A stretch of DNA of 64,000 bases from Macrocystis pyrifera (lineage: Eukaryota > Sar > Phaeophyceae > Laminariales > Laminariaceae), in NCBI GenBank assembly GCA_031763025.1, contig JASSKH010000038.1:3079001-3143000 (forward strand), in the 5' to 3' direction. Under the pieces are notes generated by a model that worked only from the letters and a program-made list of their open reading frames with translations, did not search any database and had not been told where the DNA came from. Position numbers and translations under genes: made by a program. Below are positions 59,090-64,000 of the stretch, in pieces (the stretch's first letter is position 1; the number at the start of each line of letters is the position of its first letter).

Positions 59090-59835
59090 CGTCCAAGGGA
59101 ATGGGGAGGACAGGGGGAGGACGGGGGGTAGGGAAACCACGGTTGATTGAAGCAGGAAGGAGACGGTGGACAGGGTAACAAGTTTACGTACCAGACCGAG
59201 TATAAGTAGCAGGTGTTCGTAATCTGTTTATATGCTGTACTCGTACCACAGACTGCTGCGGTTGCCTCGGTTTCCCTGCCCCCCCTTACTTGATTCCGTT
59301 CTTTTTCTTCTTCTTCTTACTCGTATGAAAGCAAGCAGTCTTGCATGGTTGTCTCCGAGGCTGGTGATGTGGTGATCCTCTCCTGGCGGTGTTTTCTATT
59401 GATTTAGTTTTGTTTCATTGTTTTGTTTTGAATTGCCTGTTTTCCCCTCAGGGGGGGCACGACCTTGGTTTCTTCTTCATTGGTTTGAAGTTTTCCTCAT
59501 ATTGCTGTCTTTTGTTTTTTTCTCTCTCAACGTGTCTGGATGTCTGGATTGTTGTCGTGTGTATGTTGTATGTTGTGCTTTTCGAATCCAGCTCGATGAG
59601 ATGGCACTTCGCGTTGCCTACTCGTACCCTCCTTGTTGCATTGCAATGCAGTGAATTTCTCTTTGTGTCGTGGTTTTGTGGCCACAGAGCTTCTTTCTTT
59701 CTGATATTATTCCATTAGTGAACAGGATGGAGAATCGGCACGGTCACTTATTACTTGGTGTGCTGAATGTCGACGGGTATCTACCACAATACGTAGAAAG
59801 AAAGGTTTGATGTGAAGAGCACACACACGTACACA
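59090..59835 (+). repeat. Interspersed repeat E, copy 2 (about 745 bp)
   Basis: Same landmark order as 34980-35625, including GTACTCGTACCACAGACTGC, CTCGTATGAAAGCAAGC, GTCGTGGTTTTGTGGCCACAG, GAATGTCGACGGGTA and GATGTGAAGAGCACACACAC. Confidence 0.65.
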
Positions 59836-60611
59836 CTACCGTAGGTGCCCTAATTTTTATCGCGATCAGACTCAAGCCCTTCTTATTTTTGCTCTTGTCG
59901 GCTCGGGTCGAATTGCGCCGACCCACGCTACGCGCTCTCAGCAGTCAATTCCTCCATACTTCGGCAGCAAATTCAACAATGTCACCAGACGGTGGGATCC
60001 GCACTCTCACGAAATGAACAAGATCAATAATCAATATTAATGGCAGCATTCGAGGGTATCACACAGACCACCGGGGCGACCGGCTGAGACTCGCGGAATT
60101 AATGTTATTGTTGGTGTACCACTAACCCCCCCCCTTTGTCCGGACACACACACATAGCGCTTTGATGTTCCTGTTACTGATTAATGATCAAACGGTCCTT
60201 ACAAATCGTACAGTGTCTTGAGGCCCTTCTTCTTCGGAGGCTCCGTGAAGCTCTACTACTCTATTGGGCATTCCCGTGATCGATTGATTGTGTTTTACGG
60301 GCACTGGCAGTGGCACTGTTGCCTCTCACCGGAGAGTATGGCCTCGCCGCTGGTGGAAGTCGTGGAGTAGAGACTGCGTGTAGCAATCAGAAAAGTGCTG
60401 CGGACAGGGCCTCGGGCCTGTTCTTTGGCTGGCGCGTTGGGCGATGCTGCCAGAGCTCCGAGTGACGGAAGTACTGGGCGTGGTACATACCGCTACAGAA
60501 TACATCTCGCAGTATTGTGCCAGGGGTATCGGATCCGAAGAAAAACGACGTGATCGTCCCTCGAGGCGCGGCAGCAGCAGGTGCCGGTGGGGTCGGGGCT
60601 GTAGACTCGTT

Positions 60612-60830
60612 CGGTCCACTCTGTGATGGGGCGCAGCATATACTACTGTTTGCGGTTGCCCCCATGCTGGTGCCCATACCGGTCCGTGTTGTCGGTCTCA
60701 TCAATGGTGTCCACCAGACTACCAGAAGGTGCAACAATTTTGGAGTTTGAAACTGGCTTGAGGCGTACCTCCGTAGGGAGTTTGATATCCAACCAACCCC
60801 CTCTGCATAATGCAATGGGTGACGACCTGA
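60612..60830 (-). other. Coding-like open stretch of unknown identity
   Basis: The minus strand gives WLDIKLPTEVRLKPVSNSK and onward through IVAPSGSLVDTIDETDNTD before a stop. The amino-acid make-up looks like a real exon, and a possible donor (CGGTATGGG) lies near 60680. No family is recognised and no partner exon was found. It could be an exon of an unseen gene or chance. Confidence 0.25.
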
Positions 60831-61721
60831 ACGGAAAAGTGACCCCCCATCCCCCATTGCCCCCGTACCTCTGTGGGGTGGTGTGGTAGTGAATATTGCC
60901 TATATTGCCGCCTGCCGGCGATACGATATGCCATCCATTTTGGTATTGGTTGGTTGGTTTATTCGAGGGAGATTCACGTAAATATTATATTATGTTCTGG
61001 TTTCTGGTTGGTAATGCCACTCTCCCTGTGTCCGGAAAAATAATAAACGTTTTAAAGTTTATATTAATGACTAAACAATCTCTTACTTTTACGGACAGAG
61101 TGTAATATGTGTCAACCGAATATGCTTGCCTTCTGCATCCGAACGATGGATATATTGTTCGTATGTGCTGCTGCTTCTGCTGTTACATTTAAACTGACTG
61201 TTGTTGCTTTTCTGGAGTTGCGTTGTCTTCACCTGCGAAGACTTCTGCTGCGGCTGCGGCTCGTACTCCTCCCGTTGCTGTTTCTCCTGCTGCTGTTTCT
61301 GGTTGCCGCCCGAGGGCGATGCGCCATCGAATTGTCTCTGAGTGCGAAATTGCTCAAGGCAAGAGACACATGCATGCTTACAAGTACTGTAGTAATGCAC
61401 ATTATTGTTATACGACGTACATACATCCCAGGTTATAAAGGGGTACATGTATGTGCATGTTTCGGCCGGTTGGCATGCTGTAATCATTACTAATGATACC
61501 TGTGGGTTAATTTGCTATTAATACTACTACAGTATACTGTTGCGACAGCCTTCAGGACTACTTCCATTGCATCAATCCACAGTAGTAGTATTTAATATTG
61601 ATAGCGAAGAAGCAGGGTGTTCATGCGGCCATTTGTCATCAGCGTTGATTTTGTTTCCGGACTAATAAGGGGGGAGTAGCAGAGGAGGAAGAGCAAAGTG
61701 CGGGAGGAGTGAAAAGGGGCA

Positions 61722-62330
61722 TCCTCCATCACCTCATCACAACGAACGAGGGGCTGCCCTCGAATGTGCGGGGGGTACACACACACCCTTGGCGGAAAAA
61801 AAGAGGCACCAAGGCGAGGGGACTGCTGCTGCTGCTGTTGATGATGGTGAAAATGCAGTCGGACGGTCACACCGCGCACGCATGATGCATGCATGCGATC
61901 TAAAAAACAATTCGAAAAATATATAAGAAGTCCTGCACAAGCATGCATGCATACATACCTGGGTACAGTATACGCACACCGACCGAAAACAAAAAAAAAT
62001 GGTCTCAGCGGACTTTCACTTGTGCGTAGATCTTGGAACATGAGAGACAACCGACAACGCGAGGAAGACGACGAGATGGAGGGAGAGGGCAGGAGTAAAG
62101 GAGAGCCCATCCATCACCACGACGAACCAGGGTTTGCCCTCGAACGTGTGCTATGTACGGGGGAGAGACACACCCCTCCCTCCCGCGGGAAGCGAAAATC
62201 GAGGCAAGGATACCCGTAGGTAGGGTGAAATAAAAGTAATTAGGTGAGGACCGCAGAGGCTCCCTCGGGTGCGTGTTGCCGGTTGCTGTCATGGTGATGA
62301 AACGCAATCTGAATGTGAAGGAGACCATGG
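61722..62330. repeat. Diverged direct duplication, offset about 385 bp
   Basis: Blocks in 61722-61870 (CATCACCTCATCACAACGAAC, GGGGCTGCCCTCGAATGTG, TACACACACACCC, GATGATGGTGAAAATGCAGTC) return in the same order in 62102-62320 (CATCACCACGACGAACCAGG, GTTTGCCCTCGAACGTGTG, GACACACCCC, GGTGATGAAACGCAATC). Confidence 0.6.
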
Positions 62331-62454
62331 ATGGTCGGATGGGTTAGACTGTATTTGCACCGCTGTTGCAACAAGTTTCACTTTGACTTCTGCTGCCGTT
62401 TGATTTTCGGGGGAACCCACAGGCAGCACAAAGGTTCCCGCTTCTGCGCCTCTC

Positions 62455-62690
62455 ACCTGCTCCTCCTGATGATGGCAATGATGACGAGGGTGGTGGCGCC
62501 GGTTGCCTTCGCCGCCGGCATGGCTCGCTACCCGTTCGCTGACGCCGTGGAGATCTTGACTGGTTGAACAAGGAGGAAGCAGATGAGGGGGAGGCCGGGG
62601 CGGACGGCCATTCTCGCCCGCGCGCAACGGCATCGCCATGCTGCCCTCGCCTTGTTCTGCCTCCAGGTTCGGGCGTGCACTGAATTCCGA
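62455..62690 (-). other. Possible exon with donor, unknown product
   Basis: A GC-rich minus-strand stretch ends GAGGAGCAG followed by GTGAGA, a good donor near 62456. Two frames are open across it (one Ser/Pro/Arg-rich, one His/Gln-rich) and none matches a family that I know. Confidence 0.2.
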
Positions 62691-63254
62691 CAAAAGGGCA
62701 CGACTTGAAAAGGTGAAGCCGCGCGGACACAACCGGGCCCGCCAGCTGATTGATTGATGAAGCGCTCCACTTGCGCTGATGCTGTGGTGCGGCGTCGCCT
62801 ATTAATAGCTGCAAGCTGAACCTCTCGCCTTTGCGCGCCACACGCTGGTAAGGCACGAGAGGAGGGGAGGGGTGTGTGTTCTTGTGACTTATGTGGTTGC
62901 GCGGGAGATCCTCGTGAATTTCAAATAAATCCGCACCGATCTTGCACCGGCGACCGCCGATGTTTTTCGGTTTTTCGTACATTTTTGAAACAAAAAATCA
63001 CGGCACCTTCGGCACCTTTCAAAAGTTCAAAGTTCAAAAGTCAAAATTGTGCCATTTCCGCATTTCCGGTTGGAAATTAAAATCACTGCTGTTGTTGTAC
63101 CTGTATGTACCTGAATCAATTCATTACTACCTTAAAGTACGTATACGACGAGGCATACGTACATACGAGGACGCTGCTGTTGCTCTGTTGTTGTCGCCGG
63201 ATTTTCACACTGCATGTGGGCAAAAACATGAACAAGAACAGGCATACCTATACT

Positions 63255-63257
63255 GAA

Positions 63258-63293
<36 letters not shown>

Positions 63294-63405
63294 CCGGCGA
63301 CTATCATTGCAAACCTGATGCAAACCATCGTCATCCTCGCGGCGGTGGCGACGGTCGAGGAGGAGGAGAAGGAGGAGGAGGAGGAGGAGGAGGAGGAAGA
63401 GGGGT
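63255..63405. repeat. (CAG)n and (GGA)n microsatellites
   Basis: An AGC/CAG run at about 63258-63291 and a GGA run at about 63357-63402, 65 bases apart. Confidence 0.9.
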
Positions 63406-64000
63406 GGCTAGGCAGTGGGCACGATGGTGTGATGACGAGATGATGAGGAGGTGAGAGCGAGCTCTTCTTCCGCCTTGGCTGCTGATCACAATGTTCTCTG
63501 GTCTGCTCCCAGCATAATAGTCCCGCAAAGGAACATCATCATCTGATTCAGCACGATGTCATCGTCAACATCAACATCAACAACAACTCTGCCACTACTG
63601 CCGTGTGCGGTGATATCATCATACCTGGTACAGCACTAGAGCAGCAGCAGTTCCGCTGTGGCACAGGTACGTAATGCCACAGCAGTCTCATGTCCCTCTC
63701 ATCTCGTATGACAATGTTGAACTTAATTCGCTAAATGTTTGAGTGCACTATGTATTATTCCATATATATATATATATGAAGCGTTACGCGCGTATAGACT
63801 TCCTGCCCCTGCGGGCGCTTGGTGTGAGTAAAAGAAACGTGCAACTTTCCACACACACTAATAATAAATATCACAAGATCGCGATCAGATCATCTACTGA
63901 AATCATGTACTACTACTACGGCTGTTACAGTAGATCATCCATGTAAAATAGATCCTATTAATAACTGGGACATAACTTGGCACCAGGTACCGGTACAGTA

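Larger units (their letters stand above)
56481..64000. other. Gene-poor distal region
   Basis: No gene with supported exon structure is seen. It contains repeat copies (listed separately), a TGCCTGAAA-rich block, two weak coding-like stretches (60.6 and 62.5 kb) and several microsatellites. Short palindromes of the type ACTATTAATAGT and TACCWGGTA are common. Confidence 0.5.

Overview
The window is nuclear DNA from a eukaryote. Genes are few, introns are long (0.1 to 4.3 kb) and every junction I could place is GT-AG. Exons are GC-rich at third positions, while the DNA between them is full of microsatellites, homopolymer runs and small mobile elements. One gene starts with a signal-peptide-like segment ending in an AASSF motif, which resembles the bipartite plastid presequences of algae with red-lineage secondary plastids. 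I infer a stramenopile alga, perhaps a brown alga or a relative. The species is not determinable from the sequence alone.

Three multi-exon genes are supported. (1) 3266-14161 (+): a secreted copper-dependent lytic polysaccharide monooxygenase (LPMO). Its mature N-terminus is histidine, followed by a Thr/Pro/Ser linker and two C-terminal CBM1 cellulose-binding modules. The 8 exons join in frame except for one apparent single-base loss in the linker. (2) 22463-32301 (-): an organellar, probably plastid-targeted, single-stranded DNA-binding protein with five exons, all joined by phase-0 introns. (3) 42408-53578 (-): a protein kinase with an N-terminal Ala/Glu-rich region, a complete kinase domain split over six exons (catalytic loop HND instead of HRD) and a long low-complexity C-terminus. 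Its first exon was not found.

The rest is repeats: four copies of a tRNA-derived SINE; three small families of non-autonomous DNA transposons with TA, TTAA and TAA target duplications; a 693-bp TRIM-like element with two 278-bp terminal repeats inserted in a roughly 190-bp satellite; relics of LINE endonuclease and reverse-transcriptase ends; and long trinucleotide arrays.

The most unusual feature is a set of four head-to-head palindromes built from gene fragments (30.7-31.2, 44.9-45.15, 46.9-47.3 and 55.1-55.8 kb). Three are made of degenerate copies of three different exons of the kinase gene, two of them lying inside that gene's own introns. A transcript across any of them could fold into a long hairpin matching the kinase mRNA. 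This may be a small-RNA source or simply a scar of template-switching duplication. The three intact genes have no evident functional link. Large stretches (14.2-22.4, 32.3-42.4 and 56.5-64.0 kb) show no gene that I can support.
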